Below, piece after piece: positions 28,101 through 35,725 of a stretch of 64,000 bases of DNA; the stretch's first letter is position 1; the number at the start of each line of letters is the position of its first letter. Location: NCBI GenBank assembly GCA_943912855.1, contig CALTVC010000001.1, positions 248,001 through 312,000 of the forward strand. The letters are read 5' to 3'. The DNA is from an uncultured Flavobacterium sp. (GTDB taxonomy: Bacteria > Bacteroidota > Bacteroidia > Flavobacteriales > Flavobacteriaceae). The translations under genes were made by a program, and so were the position numbers. The notes below the pieces were generated by a model. It did no database searches. It worked only from the letters and a program-made list of their open reading frames with translations, and was not told where the DNA came from.

Positions 28101-28454
28101 CCTGTTTTTACCAATGTAAGCGGGGGAATACACATTGTGTATGTTTATGACACTAACGGTTGTGGTATCATAGATAAAACCGTAGGCGTACTACAAATCC
28201 CGAAATTCTTTACCCCTAATAACGACGGTACCAACGACTTTTGGCACATACCGGGCTTGGCGGCCAGTAACTATTACAAAAGTCGCGTATACATATACGA
28301 CCGCTATGGTAAACTTCTTGCCGACCTGAAACCTTACGATAAAGGATGGGATGGGTTATATAAAGGTAATCCATTACCAAGTACGGATTACTGGTACGTT
28401 ATCACACTCACAGACGGACGCGTACTTAAAGGGCATTTCAGCCTTATCCGCTAA
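25101..28454 (+). CDS. T9SS type B (gliding-motility-associated) sorting-domain protein with PKD domain
   Basis: About 1117 residues from the TTG at 25101, which gives the signal peptide (M)KKTVTLLLLFLSLLTFAQ; the longer reading from TTG 25077 would start inside the promoter. An N-terminal beta-propeller-like part (NWYFGYNAGIKFNDDG; repeats such as GLNYSVVDLSVNG) spans about 20-445, followed by a PKD domain (VTWDFGDASATSTQTEPNHTY, about 455-505), several beta-sandwich modules with Asp/Asn-rich AVCDDAVDGSDTNG repeats, and the type B sorting domain (IPKFFTPNNDGTNDFW near 1030, RYGKLL, KGWDGLYKGNPLPSTDYWYV). It should be surface-attached or released by T9SS, as are SprB-like adhesins. Nearby LytS/LytTR genes may regulate it (proximity only). 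Confidence 0.94.
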   Translation: MKKTVTLLLLFLSLLTFAQKEANNWYFGYNAGIKFNDDGTVTALSGSQMQTSEGCSSMSDAAGNLIMYSDGRNIWDRNHRIMPNADYFGGTGLLGDPSSSQSCIIVPKKDNPNIYYVFTVDEPHHQNAAVYPNQFTGTYQEAGSDQTIPGADDGYNNGLNYSVVDLSVNGTNGSIGNVTTRNVQLYTYDPTDIDQAKYKCSEKVTAVANADGSGYWVISHFIDTFYAFKVDATGVNPTPVTTQIAPTVGIEGYRRNAIGCIRASANGNYIAIAHQQIGSVTGGNANNGVVYLYNFDKATGILSNPIAVVQNATTYGIEFSPSEKKLYASFQNVTTRQGEVWQYDLTAPDISASGLRVASQKSPTTMQLGPNGKIYKAINSAGALDVINDPDADGTACDYESSGVTLSGNAISVFGLPPFITSLFSANIIAKATCMGSPTQFSLYVNKIVQSVTWDFGDASATSTQTEPNHTYASAGTYRVKATITYTGGTETITKDVLITVPPIVNTLTDFVACDTNNDGLETIVLNDKTPEILGTQNPADFTVYYYTSLQNAQDNIDPLNSASYTNVTNPQTIYARLVSNVNRDCYITTSFNLVLVGKPALNTATLAVCDDAVDGSDTNGSATFTLSSTSGQLLSNSGFTLTWHGSQPDADNNRNPLPSSYYAATGTQVYARAVNSTYNSCVYTYPVLLAVNALPPVVTNASLSQCDPELVPDGITQFNLTQADAQFTGGNNNYAVTYYPTLANAQANTNAITGAYTNITPYNDTVTAKVYNVASGCYRLLTLTLSVTSTSVPPVTLSVCDNVNSEDGYEQFNLADAGYETGGNIVTYYTTEQDALLEQNAIPVLYTNTVRNFQSVFARIENNNTCLALARINLQVYALPNLVVNDTGIVCINTRDYITLTAGISGNQYSFLWSTGETAQYINVNQPGTYIVTVTNINTSCAKTRTIVVSASNVATITDVLVEDLSEDNTITLVAVPTGGVNTTYLYSLDAPNGPWQTDPVFTNVSGGIHIVYVYDTNGCGIIDKTVGVLQIPKFFTPNNDGTNDFWHIPGLAASNYYKSRVYIYDRYGKLLADLKPYDKGWDGLYKGNPLPSTDYWYVITLTDGRVLKGHFSLIR

Positions 28455-28474
28455 TTGTTCATCTCAATAAAATC

Positions 28475-28510
28475 CAAAACCCCGCACTGTATAAACAATA
28501 CGGGGTTTTG
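28475..28510. terminator. bidirectional terminator
   Basis: CAAAACCCCG (28475-28484) / CGGGGTTTTG (28501-28510), 10 perfect bp, between the T9SS type B gene and the convergent ferredoxin gene. Confidence 0.85.
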
Positions 28511-28531
28511 TCATTATAAGGAATTGTAATA

Positions 28532-28861
28532 TTATTCTTCCGGGGCAAGTGCTATTTCAAGCCCATGGAGCTCCTCTGTAATCGGTATCTGGCATCCCAG
28601 ACGACTGTTTGGCTTCACGTTAAACGCTTCAGACAGCATCGCATCTTCATCAGGGCCCATTTCCGGCAAGGCAACATCATTCAGCACATAGCACTGGCAC
28701 GACGCGCACATAGCCATACCGCCACAGATACCTATAGTACCCTCCGGAGCAAGCTCATACGCACGCACCACCTCCATAATGTTCATGGCCATATCAGTAG
28801 GCGCATCAACCTCGTGGATGATACCATCGCGGTCGGTTATCTTTAGTTTAATTTCGTTCAT
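28532..28861 (-). CDS. 2Fe-2S ferredoxin, adrenodoxin type
   Basis: A 109-residue electron carrier. The cluster ligands follow the adrenodoxin pattern: CGGMAMCASCQC (C-x5-C-x2-C, about 45-54) and a fourth Cys in SRLGCQI near residue 91. The N-terminus begins MNEIKLKITDRDG. It follows the ferredoxin-NADP reductase gene on the same strand, with a 23-bp inverted repeat between the two, and probably receives electrons from it. A role in Fe-S assembly is suggested by the NifU and Mrp genes further upstream. Confidence 0.94.
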   Translation of the reverse strand: MNEIKLKITDRDGIIHEVDAPTDMAMNIMEVVRAYELAPEGTIGICGGMAMCASCQCYVLNDVALPEMGPDEDAMLSEAFNVKPNSRLGCQIPITEELHGLEIALAPEE

Positions 28862-28868
28862 TTAATTT

Positions 28869-28955
28869 GTTTCAAGTTTCAGGTTTCAGGTTTCAAGTCG
28901 ACCACTCATACTTTTAAAACATCTGAGTCAGAACTTGAAACCTGAAACCTGAAAC
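28869..28955. repeat. heptamer array forming a 23-bp perfect inverted repeat
   Basis: Four tandem heptamers GTTTCAA/GTTTCAG (28869-28896) face their reverse complement at 28933-28955. The perfect arms are 28876-28898 and 28933-28955, 34 bp apart. The RNA from this minus-strand gap between reductase and ferredoxin would fold into one long hairpin. Confidence 0.9.
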
Positions 28956-28962
28956 AAAAAAA

Positions 28963-30015
28963 TTATTCTATCGCTTTAACCACCTGTTTTTCGGCTTCCT
29001 TACGGGTACCGTCAAAACCATCTACACCGCTTACTGTAGTGTATTTAAGCACATATTTTTTACCAGGGTTCAGCTTATTGAATACGCTTTGACACATCAG
29101 CGTGGCTTCATGGAAACCACAAAGAATAAGCTTCAGTTTACCCGGATAGGTATTAATATCGCCTATGGCGTAAATACCTTCTATATTGGTCTGGTAATCC
29201 AGCGCGTTGTTTACTTTAATGGCATTTTTCTCTATTTCAAGACCCCAGTCGGCTATAGGACCAAGCTTTGGCGTAAGCCCAAACAACGGAATGAAATAAT
29301 CTGTTTCAATACGCTGGTGCGCACCGTCTATATCTAAATCAAGTGCTTCTACCTTTTCGGCACCATGTATACCGGTAACCTCGGCAGGGGTAATAAGGCG
29401 TATTTTACCCTGGTGTTTTAGCTCCTGAACTTTTTCTACGCTATCAAGCGCACCACGGAACTCATTACGTCGGTGTACCAGTGTAACCTCAGCAGCTACA
29501 TCAGCCAGGAAAATACTCCAGTCCAGCGCAGAGTCTCCGCCACCGGCTATAACAATTTTCTTATCACGGAAAAGTTCAGGGTCTTTTACAAAATATTCCA
29601 CGCCTTTATCTTCATAAAAGGCAATGTCTTCTATAATCGGCTTACGTGGTTCAAAGCTACCTAAACCACCTGCAATGGCTATAGCTTTGGCATGGTGTTC
29701 AGTTCCTTTGTTAGTGGTAACGATAAACGTACCGTCTTCCAGTTTATTTATGGTTTCGGCACGTTCGTTCAGGGTAAATCCCGGCTGGAACTGCTTAATC
29801 TGTTCCATAAGGTTAGTAACCAAATCGCCTGCCAATACCGATGGAAACCCCGGTATATCAAATATCGGTTTCTTAGGATACAGCTCTGTAAGCTGGCCGC
29901 CCTGCTGCGGAAGCGCGTCTATAATGTGGCATTTCAGTTTCAGCAGGCCTGCTTCAAATACGGCAAAGAGCCCCGTGGGCCCTGCACCTATAATAAGTAT
30001 ATCTGTACTGATCAT
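28963..30015 (-). CDS. ferredoxin-NADP reductase, thioredoxin-reductase-like
   Basis: A 350-residue flavoenzyme of the TrxR-like ferredoxin/flavodoxin-NADP reductase family, which passes electrons from NADPH to ferredoxin. FAD-binding GAGPTGLFAVFEAG (about 8-21), NADPH-binding VIAGGGDSALDW (about 155-166) and the second FAD contact YAIGDINTYPG (about 285-295) are present; the redox CxxC of true thioredoxin reductases is absent. The neighbouring ferredoxin, NifU and Mrp genes on the same strand support a redox/Fe-S role. Confidence 0.92.
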   Translation of the reverse strand: MISTDILIIGAGPTGLFAVFEAGLLKLKCHIIDALPQQGGQLTELYPKKPIFDIPGFPSVLAGDLVTNLMEQIKQFQPGFTLNERAETINKLEDGTFIVTTNKGTEHHAKAIAIAGGLGSFEPRKPIIEDIAFYEDKGVEYFVKDPELFRDKKIVIAGGGDSALDWSIFLADVAAEVTLVHRRNEFRGALDSVEKVQELKHQGKIRLITPAEVTGIHGAEKVEALDLDIDGAHQRIETDYFIPLFGLTPKLGPIADWGLEIEKNAIKVNNALDYQTNIEGIYAIGDINTYPGKLKLILCGFHEATLMCQSVFNKLNPGKKYVLKYTTVSGVDGFDGTRKEAEKQVVKAIE

Positions 30016-30101
30016 GTAGTTGTAATAAGGATAAAACGATTCTGTGGCAAAATTGCCAAAAAGCGCTTTAAATAAATATGATGTAAATCATTGTGGGCGG
30101 T

Positions 30102-30341
30102 TTACGCCACGTTAACCACAGTTTCTATCTGCGGAACGTATTTTTTTATGGTAGTTTCCACACCGGCACGAAGCGTCATCTGGTTAACACTACAGCTAAT
30201 GCAGGCACCTTCCAGGCGTACTTTAACGTGCTTGTCGTCCTCAATATCTATAAGGCTTATGTTGCCACCGTCTGACTCCAGGAACGGACGTATTTCATCC
30301 AGCGCCTTCTCTACATTACTCTTAATTTCCTCAGTTGTCAT
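30102..30341 (-). CDS. NifU-like Fe-S scaffold protein
   Basis: A 79-residue protein that is just the NifU C-terminal domain: VEKALDEIRPFLESDGGNISL and the cluster-binding CISC motif in GACISCSVNQMTLRAG, then ETTIKKYVPQIETV. Such proteins hold or pass on Fe-S clusters. It starts one base after the Mrp stop codon and is clearly cotranscribed with it; the reductase is 86 bp downstream. Confidence 0.95.
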   Translation of the reverse strand: MTTEEIKSNVEKALDEIRPFLESDGGNISLIDIEDDKHVKVRLEGACISCSVNQMTLRAGVETTIKKYVPQIETVVNVA

Positions 30342-30342
30342 A

Positions 30343-31473
30343 TTATTTCTTTTTAACAGCCGAACAACCGGCCATAGTGGTGATTTTTATCGCTTCGGTA
30401 GCCGGAAGGTTTTCATTGCGGTCTACCGTTTCCTGCACTACATTACGGGCAAGTTCTTCAAACGCAGCCTCAAGCGGGGTAGCAGTTTGTAGTGCAGCCG
30501 GGCGTCCGTAGTCGCCTGCCTCACGAATGCTTTGTACAATAGGCACCTGCCCAAGGAACGGCACCTCAAGGTCTTCGGCAAGGTTCTTGGCACCTTCTTT
30601 ACCAAAGATATAGTATTTATTTTCTGGAAGTTCTTCCGGCGTAAAATATGCCATGTTTTCTATGATACCCAGCACCGGAACGTTTATAGACTCCTGGCGG
30701 AACATAGCCACACCTTTCTTGGCATCGGCAAGTGCCACAGCCTGTGGTGTACTAACAATAACCGCCCCTGTAATAGGCAGTGCCTGCATCAGGCTCAGGT
30801 GAATATCACCCGTTCCCGGAGGTAAGTCAAGCAAAAGGAAATCAAGTTCGCCCCAGTCGGCATCAAAAATCATCTGGTTCAGCGCTTTTCCTGCCATAGG
30901 ACCACGCCATATAACCGCCTGCTCAGGCGAAGTGAAAAAGCCTATAGAAAGGATTTCCACACCGTAGCTGCTTATCGGTTTCATTTTACTTTTACCATCA
31001 ATCATAACAGACACAGGGCGCGAACGCTCCACATCAAACATTATCGGCATAGAAGGACCGTAAATATCGGCATCGAGTACACCAACCTTAAAGCCCATTT
31101 TGGCAAGGGTTACGGCAAGGTTGGCCGTAATGGTAGATTTACCTACACCACCTTTACCAGACGACACAGCAATAATGTTGCTTATACCCGGTATCTGTTT
31201 ACCCTTAATTTCAGGTTTTTCAGGCGATTCCACTTTTACGTTTACCTTAACCTTAGCATCGGGAGATACGAGTTCGTGTATTGTTTTAATTATATCAGCT
31301 TCAGCGCGTTTGCGTATGTGCATGGCAGGTGTAGTCATTACAAGTTCTACAACCGCTTCATCGCCAAAGGTAAGTACATTACGTACGGCACCGCTTTCTA
31401 CCATGTTCTGTCCTTCACCAGCCAGGGTTATGGTTTCAAGGGCTTTCAGTATTTCTTTTCTATCGAGTTTCAT
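30343..31473 (-). CDS. apbC: Mrp/ApbC Fe-S carrier ATPase
   Basis: A 376-residue P-loop protein that delivers Fe-S clusters to target enzymes. N-terminal DUF59 (MIP18-like) domain (1-95; HELVSPDAKVKVNVKV), deviant Walker A SSGKGGVGKST (about 105-115), GVLDADIYGPSMP, and LLLDLPPGTGDIHLS. The CxxC of the family that joins two subunits is not obvious; a single Cys lies in the tail AGCSAVKKK. First gene of a run mrp-nifU-reductase-ferredoxin. Confidence 0.95.
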   Translation of the reverse strand: MKLDRKEILKALETITLAGEGQNMVESGAVRNVLTFGDEAVVELVMTTPAMHIRKRAEADIIKTIHELVSPDAKVKVNVKVESPEKPEIKGKQIPGISNIIAVSSGKGGVGKSTITANLAVTLAKMGFKVGVLDADIYGPSMPIMFDVERSRPVSVMIDGKSKMKPISSYGVEILSIGFFTSPEQAVIWRGPMAGKALNQMIFDADWGELDFLLLDLPPGTGDIHLSLMQALPITGAVIVSTPQAVALADAKKGVAMFRQESINVPVLGIIENMAYFTPEELPENKYYIFGKEGAKNLAEDLEVPFLGQVPIVQSIREAGDYGRPAALQTATPLEAAFEELARNVVQETVDRNENLPATEAIKITTMAGCSAVKKK

Positions 31474-31517
31474 AAATAATATCAGCTAACCGTCTTATTA
31501 AGACCGATTTTAAACTA

Positions 31518-31525
31518 CAAAGATA
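31518..31525 (-). promoter_or_regulatory. -7 element of mrp-nifU
   Basis: Minus-strand TATCTTTG; transcription near 31511, a leader of about 38 nt. Confidence 0.6.
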
Positions 31526-31707
31526 CTATGAAAAGTTTATACAGCGAAGTTTTTGCACAGTTACATTCGGGCAGAAAAATCATAAAAAAGAATGGTGAAG
31601 TGGCTCAAATGCCCCTTTGTAAAAATTTTAACACATTTTAACATTTTACCGTATCAGTATACAACCTTTTTACAACGCAAGCCGAAGTAATATTGCAATG
31701 AATCAGC

Positions 31708-31741
31708 ATTCCGGATTCATTGCCAATCCGGAATTTTTTTT
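31708..31741 (+). terminator. orphan intrinsic terminator
   Basis: ATTCCGGATT (31708-31717), CATTGCC loop, AATCCGGAAT (31725-31734), then T-run. Confidence 0.8.
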
Positions 31742-31831
31742 GACGACAGGCCGAAAATTTATTTTCCGCCAGGCGTTTTTGGGGGCTTACTTAACTACAG
31801 GGCAAATTGTAGTTAGTAATTATTTAGAATG

Positions 31832-31859
31832 CCTTTTGCCTGCGAAAGCAGGCAAAAGG
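31832..31859. other. perfect 12-bp hairpin with GAAA tetraloop
   Basis: CCTTTTGCCTGC (31832-31843), GAAA, GCAGGCAAAAGG (31848-31859). No T-run follows on the plus strand, so it does not look like a simple terminator. Confidence 0.85.
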
Positions 31860-32066
31860 TTATTCGCTTCAAAAACAAGCAAATAAACAACTTTAACCAC
31901 AAGCATTTGATTGTTAGTTATTTTTTGAATAACTTATATGCGTATCGTATATAAAGTTAATATCTCGTTACGTTATCAACAAAAAAAAGTATCAGGATAA
32001 TAGTTATACACACTTAAAATACCCTGACATTTGTTAGGCAAAAACCAAAAATGCAAAACGCAAAAG

Positions 32067-32822
32067 ATGCAAAAGGACGAAATGATTAAAACCGGCGGTC
32101 GGCTTAAGAACATCACACTTAGACGACAGCACTTACCTGAGAGGGATAACGAATCGCATTTTTTTGCGGCACGTTACGAAAACCGGGTAATCCCGGACTA
32201 CCTGAGCTGGAGTTACAACCTACGGGACGACAGCCTTATTTTTATTGGAAACAGGGCAAACTTTCCTGGAGTGGAAGACTACACCTTCACTTCTTTTATA
32301 GGAAGGATAAAAAGCTGTTTCAGGAGCCAGTTTACCGATGCCGTTTTCGGATATCTGAACATGATTAACGAAACTACCCCACCCGAAGGCATTTACCTCG
32401 CTATTAATGTACCGATTAAGCTAAAGCCAAATGTTTACCACTACTGCAAAGTATCTGTAGTAGCACACGGAAAGGGAAAAACAGTAACCGAAATCATACT
32501 GATCGTAAACCCGGTAAAACGTAATGCCAATGACAATTTTTATACTGAAGTAAAAATTAACGGCATTGCAAATCAAGCCCTGACTACCCTCCTTAAAAAG
32601 CACATAAGCCCACCGGCAATAAAGCTTACCCAGAAACAACAAGCCATTCTACAGGCACTTATTGAAGGAAAACACGCCTCTGAAATTGCCGAAGCACAAG
32701 GTGTTGTTATTAACTCGGTATACAAGATTAACCGCAAGATTATGGAAAAGCTTTCGCAGTTTTACGAAATGGAGTTTAAAGACGCCAGAGAAGCTGCTGA
32801 CTATTACTTCGCCTCATATTAA
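32067..32822 (+). CDS. LuxR-type helix-turn-helix regulator
   Basis: About 251 residues from the ATG at 32067. The C-terminal part (about 185-240) is a LuxR-like DNA-binding domain: LTQKQQAILQALIEGKHASEIAEAQ split over two helices, then VVINSVYKINRKIMEKL. The N-terminal half (RLKNITLRRQHLPERDNE, FIGNRANFPGVEDYTF) looks like a PAS-type sensor but I cannot name the ligand. Upstream TTG and ATG codons in the same frame (32031 on) are poorly placed. Regulators of this build are common in Flavobacteriia; the target is unknown. Confidence 0.75.
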   Translation: MQKDEMIKTGGRLKNITLRRQHLPERDNESHFFAARYENRVIPDYLSWSYNLRDDSLIFIGNRANFPGVEDYTFTSFIGRIKSCFRSQFTDAVFGYLNMINETTPPEGIYLAINVPIKLKPNVYHYCKVSVVAHGKGKTVTEIILIVNPVKRNANDNFYTEVKINGIANQALTTLLKKHISPPAIKLTQKQQAILQALIEGKHASEIAEAQGVVINSVYKINRKIMEKLSQFYEMEFKDAREAADYYFASY

Positions 32823-32855
32823 TGATGGTAACCACAAAAACCTCCTAAACCGTTT

Positions 32856-32896
32856 AGTAAAAGGCTGTGCCTGTTGTAACGGCATAGCTTTTTACT
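32856..32896. terminator. bidirectional terminator
   Basis: AGTAAAAGGCTGTGCC (32856-32871) / GGCATAGCTTTTTACT (32881-32896), 16 bp with two G-T pairs, between the regulator and the convergent alkyltransferase-like gene. Confidence 0.8.
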
Positions 32897-32908
32897 ACAC
32901 AAAACTCA

Positions 32909-33241
32909 TTACAAAAGTTCTTCTGCAGGATCCCAGAAATATTTTTCGAAATTTACAATTTTGTTGTCTTTTACTTCTACCCCTTCGCTTTCCAGCAATT
33001 GCTGCATTAGGTTAGTACCATCAAAATGATGCTTTCCGGTAAGCAACCCTACACGGTTTACTACACGATGGGCAGGCACATCGCGTTCGCCCACAGCATT
33101 CATAGCCCAGCCCACCATGCGTGCAGAACGCGCGGCACCGAGATATTTGGCTATAGCACCATAACTGGTAACCCTGCCATAAGGAATGAGTTGCGCCACC
33201 TCGTACACCTTCTCGAAAAAGTTCTCCTGCTGCTTTGCCAT
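32909..33241 (-). CDS. alkyltransferase-like protein (ATL), MGMT family
   Basis: A 110-residue protein of the O6-alkylguanine-DNA alkyltransferase family: YEVAQLIPYGRVTSYGAIAK and a DNA-binding helix with MVGWAMNAVG. The catalytic PCHR motif reads PAHRVV here, with Ala in place of the acceptor cysteine. Such ATL proteins bind O6-alkylguanine without repairing it and pass the lesion to nucleotide-excision repair. It is the last gene of the trmB-LysE-ATL run (5-bp gap). Confidence 0.93.
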   Translation of the reverse strand: MAKQQENFFEKVYEVAQLIPYGRVTSYGAIAKYLGAARSARMVGWAMNAVGERDVPAHRVVNRVGLLTGKHHFDGTNLMQQLLESEGVEVKDNKIVNFEKYFWDPAEELL

Positions 33242-33246
33242 AAATA

Positions 33247-33885
33247 TTATTGGTTATGAAGTATTTTTATAAGCGTAACTATGGCTATGATTCCGGTTAT
33301 GGAACCTATGAAGTAGTTTACGTTTCGCATAAAGAATTCGGTTTTATGCTCAAATTTCTTAAACGAAACAATGTAAAGATAAAACACCGTATACGCCCCC
33401 GCTACTATGCCTAACACAAACAGCAGTGTAGGCAATGCGGTAAAGTGTATTAACCGTCCGCGCGAAAACGATACGGTTACAAATACATAAAACGGTATAG
33501 GGAAGAAGTTTAGCGCAGATAGCATAGCCCCCATGAAGTAGCGGTTTACTTTGCTGTGCGGTTTTATCTCCATTTCATGTTTCTTTTTCTTCTTTTTCTT
33601 TTTAGCAAAGAAGAAAAAGAAAATGGTAAGGATTGTAAAAATACAAACCCCAATTTCCTGAAGCTCCGCGATTAACTCAGGGCTTCGGCTTATGAGCTTG
33701 GCAAAACTCACCGCAAGATATGCCTGTACAAACACTACTGTAGAAGCACCAAAGGCAAATACCTTAGCACTCTTTCGGCCGTCTTTAAGGCTTACCTTAG
33801 CCGCGGTCATGTTTAGCAATCCCGGCAGTGCGGTAGCCACAAACGATATGAGGAAGCCCAGTACTACCGGAATTACAAATTCCAT
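33247..33885 (-). CDS. LysE family exporter
   Basis: A 212-residue inner-membrane protein of the LysE/RhtB exporter family with about six membrane segments. LysE members export amino acids such as lysine or threonine. The typical LysE N-terminus is recognised by PVVLGFLISFVATALPGLLNM. Between helices 3 and 4, a run of eight lysines (residues about 94-101) follows FFFFFAK; this is unusually basic and presumably cytoplasmic. The substrate is unknown. Gene order places it between trmB and the ATL gene. Confidence 0.88.
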   Translation of the reverse strand: MEFVIPVVLGFLISFVATALPGLLNMTAAKVSLKDGRKSAKVFAFGASTVVFVQAYLAVSFAKLISRSPELIAELQEIGVCIFTILTIFFFFFAKKKKKKKKHEMEIKPHSKVNRYFMGAMLSALNFFPIPFYVFVTVSFSRGRLIHFTALPTLLFVLGIVAGAYTVFYLYIVSFKKFEHKTEFFMRNVNYFIGSITGIIAIVTLIKILHNQ

Positions 33886-33890
33886 ATATA

Positions 33891-34565
33891 TTATTTTATT
33901 TTAAACCTTATGTAGGTAATTGCCTTGCCTATCTCCAGGTACTGCTGCTCGTAGAAGGTTTGTATGGCGGTAACAATTTCGGGAGCGCCCTCATTACGGT
34001 ATACGTTGTGGTTAGCGTACAGCACCTCATGCCCTTCGCCATGCAGTAAGCCCAGGGTATAACCGTGCATAAACTCGCTGTCGGTTTTAAGGTTTACCAC
34101 ACCATCAGCTTTTAATATCCTCTTGTAACGTTGTAAAAACTCGGTGTTTGTAAGCCTGTGTTTTGTACGCTTGTATTTTATTTGCGGGTCAGGGAACGTA
34201 ATCCATATTTCGCTTACCTCTCCCTCTGCAAAAAAGTACTCTATGAGTTCTATCTGGGTGCGCAAAAAAGCAACATTATCCATTCCTTTTTCTACCGCTG
34301 TTTTGGCACCACGCCAAAAACGAGCACCTTTTATATCTATACCTATGTAATTTGCCTCAGGGTAACGCTCAGCCATCCCTACGGTATATTCTCCCTTACC
34401 ACAGCCAAGCTCAAGGATAATAGGCTTATCGTTTTTAAAAAAGTCTTCGTTCCATTTGCCTTTAAGGGCAAAGTTGCCACTTACGGCTTCTTCCCTTGAC
34501 GGTTGCAGCACATTGTTAAACGTCTGGTTTTCATTAAAGCGCTTTAGTTTATTCTTGCTTCCCAC
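33891..34565 (-). CDS. trmB: tRNA (guanine-N7)-methyltransferase
   Basis: 224 residues. TrmB forms m7G46 in the variable loop of tRNAs. SAM-binding ILELGCGKGEYTVGMAERYP near 50-69, NYIGIDIKGARFWRGA, and the catalytic stretch ITFPDPQIKYKRTKHRLTN near 120-140. Full length. First gene of a run with a LysE-type exporter and an alkyltransferase-like protein, spaced 5 bp apart. Confidence 0.97.
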   Translation of the reverse strand: MGSKNKLKRFNENQTFNNVLQPSREEAVSGNFALKGKWNEDFFKNDKPIILELGCGKGEYTVGMAERYPEANYIGIDIKGARFWRGAKTAVEKGMDNVAFLRTQIELIEYFFAEGEVSEIWITFPDPQIKYKRTKHRLTNTEFLQRYKRILKADGVVNLKTDSEFMHGYTLGLLHGEGHEVLYANHNVYRNEGAPEIVTAIQTFYEQQYLEIGKAITYIRFKIK

Positions 34566-34654
34566 TAGTAAAATTAAATTTTTGGTAAAATTAGGGAAAT
34601 ATATGACAACTGAAATAATTTTAGATTGCGTAGCAAAGACTTTATAAAAAGATA

Positions 34655-35725
34655 ATGCACCCCGAACCGCGCAAAAAAATACTGGTAACCCCCTTAAACT
34701 ACGGTTTAGGCTATGCTACCCGCTGCATTCCCATTATTGAAGCGCTGGAAAATCATGACTACGAACCCATCATTGCTTCAGACGGGGCAGCACTACAACT
34801 GTTACAAAAAGAATTTCCGCACATCAAGGCTTTGGCACTGCCTGCCTATCAGCCGGAATATACCAACAAAGACGCTTTCCTCGGGCTGAAAACACTGTAT
34901 CAGCTTGCCGGGATGTTCCGTGCCATAAGCCGTGAACAACGCGTAGTAAAGCAATTGATTGCAGAACACAACATCCAGGGCATTGTAGCCGACACGCGTT
35001 TGGGCGCTTACTGTAAAGGCATACCGTCGGTATTTATTACCCACCATGTAAATGTGCTATGTGGCAATGCTACCGAGATAGCCAGCCGTATGCACCGTCG
35101 TTTTTTCAAGAACTTTACCGAATGCTGGGTTCCGGATGTAAAAAACAGCCCTAACCTATCAGGCAAGATGGGGCATACCGAAGAAGTTATACCTAATTTA
35201 CGATACATAGGTACTCTGAGTCGCCTGCACAAGGTAAACGCTGAGGAAAAAAAGTATGACCTTGCCGTGATTCTTAGCGGTGCTGAACCCTACCGCACGC
35301 AACTGGAAGAAAAACTATCTGCCGAACTGGAAAAGTTTGACGGCACTGTAATTGTGATAAGAGGCGTACTTGAAGCTACCCAACACATAACTTACAACGG
35401 ACATATAACCACTTATAATTATATGGACAGCGCGGGGCTGGAAGAAACCCTGAATCGCAGTGAACTGATACTATGCAGACCTGGTTACAGCAACATTATG
35501 GACTTGGTAAAACTGTGCAAGAAAGCGTTTTTTATACCTACGCCCGATAGTGAAGAGCAGGAATATCTGGCAAAAAAACTAAAGAAAGCCAACCTTGCTC
35601 CAAGTGCAAAGCAGCGCAACTTTAAGATAAGTGATTTGGAAAAAGCCAAGATGTACAAAGGCCTCCGCGACATTAACGGTTTAGGAAAATGGAAAGATTT
35701 ATTTAGCCTTTTCGAGGGTAAATGA
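34655..35725 (+). CDS. glycosyltransferase (GT-B type, MJ1255-like)
   Basis: A 356-residue cytoplasmic or membrane-associated protein with a two-domain GT-B build. The N-terminal domain opens ILVTPLNYGLGYATRCIPII, a nucleotide-sugar-type glycine loop; the C-terminal domain has LILCRPGYSNIMDLVKL near 270-286, the donor-phosphate-binding loop of MurG-like enzymes. The acceptor is unknown. The last 27 bp overlap the 3' end of the kinase gene on the other strand. Confidence 0.88.
   Translation: MHPEPRKKILVTPLNYGLGYATRCIPIIEALENHDYEPIIASDGAALQLLQKEFPHIKALALPAYQPEYTNKDAFLGLKTLYQLAGMFRAISREQRVVKQLIAEHNIQGIVADTRLGAYCKGIPSVFITHHVNVLCGNATEIASRMHRRFFKNFTECWVPDVKNSPNLSGKMGHTEEVIPNLRYIGTLSRLHKVNAEEKKYDLAVILSGAEPYRTQLEEKLSAELEKFDGTVIVIRGVLEATQHITYNGHITTYNYMDSAGLEETLNRSELILCRPGYSNIMDLVKLCKKAFFIPTPDSEEQEYLAKKLKKANLAPSAKQRNFKISDLEKAKMYKGLRDINGLGKWKDLFSLFEGK

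Larger units (their letters stand above)
31526..32066. ncRNA. non-coding stretch with two perfect hairpins, possible small RNA(s)
   Basis: A 540-bp gap between mrp and the LuxR-type regulator. It holds a perfect terminator at 31708-31741 that belongs to no gene I can find, and a 12-bp perfect stem closed by a GAAA tetraloop at 31832-31859. The region up to 31707 could be a short transcript that ends at the terminator. The 62-codon frame at 31698-31886 runs through both hairpins and is not credible. No Rfam family is recognised; strand plus is implied by the terminator polarity. Confidence 0.35.

Noticed and set aside
31698..31886. 62-codon open frame in the mrp/LuxR gap
   Set aside because: It runs through a perfect terminator and a perfect hairpin, and its product looks like no protein; no promoter or ribosome-binding region fits.
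33580..33610. run of lysine codons in the LysE-type gene as a frameshift
   Set aside because: The frame is continuous and the residues on either side fit the family; a basic loop is allowed there.
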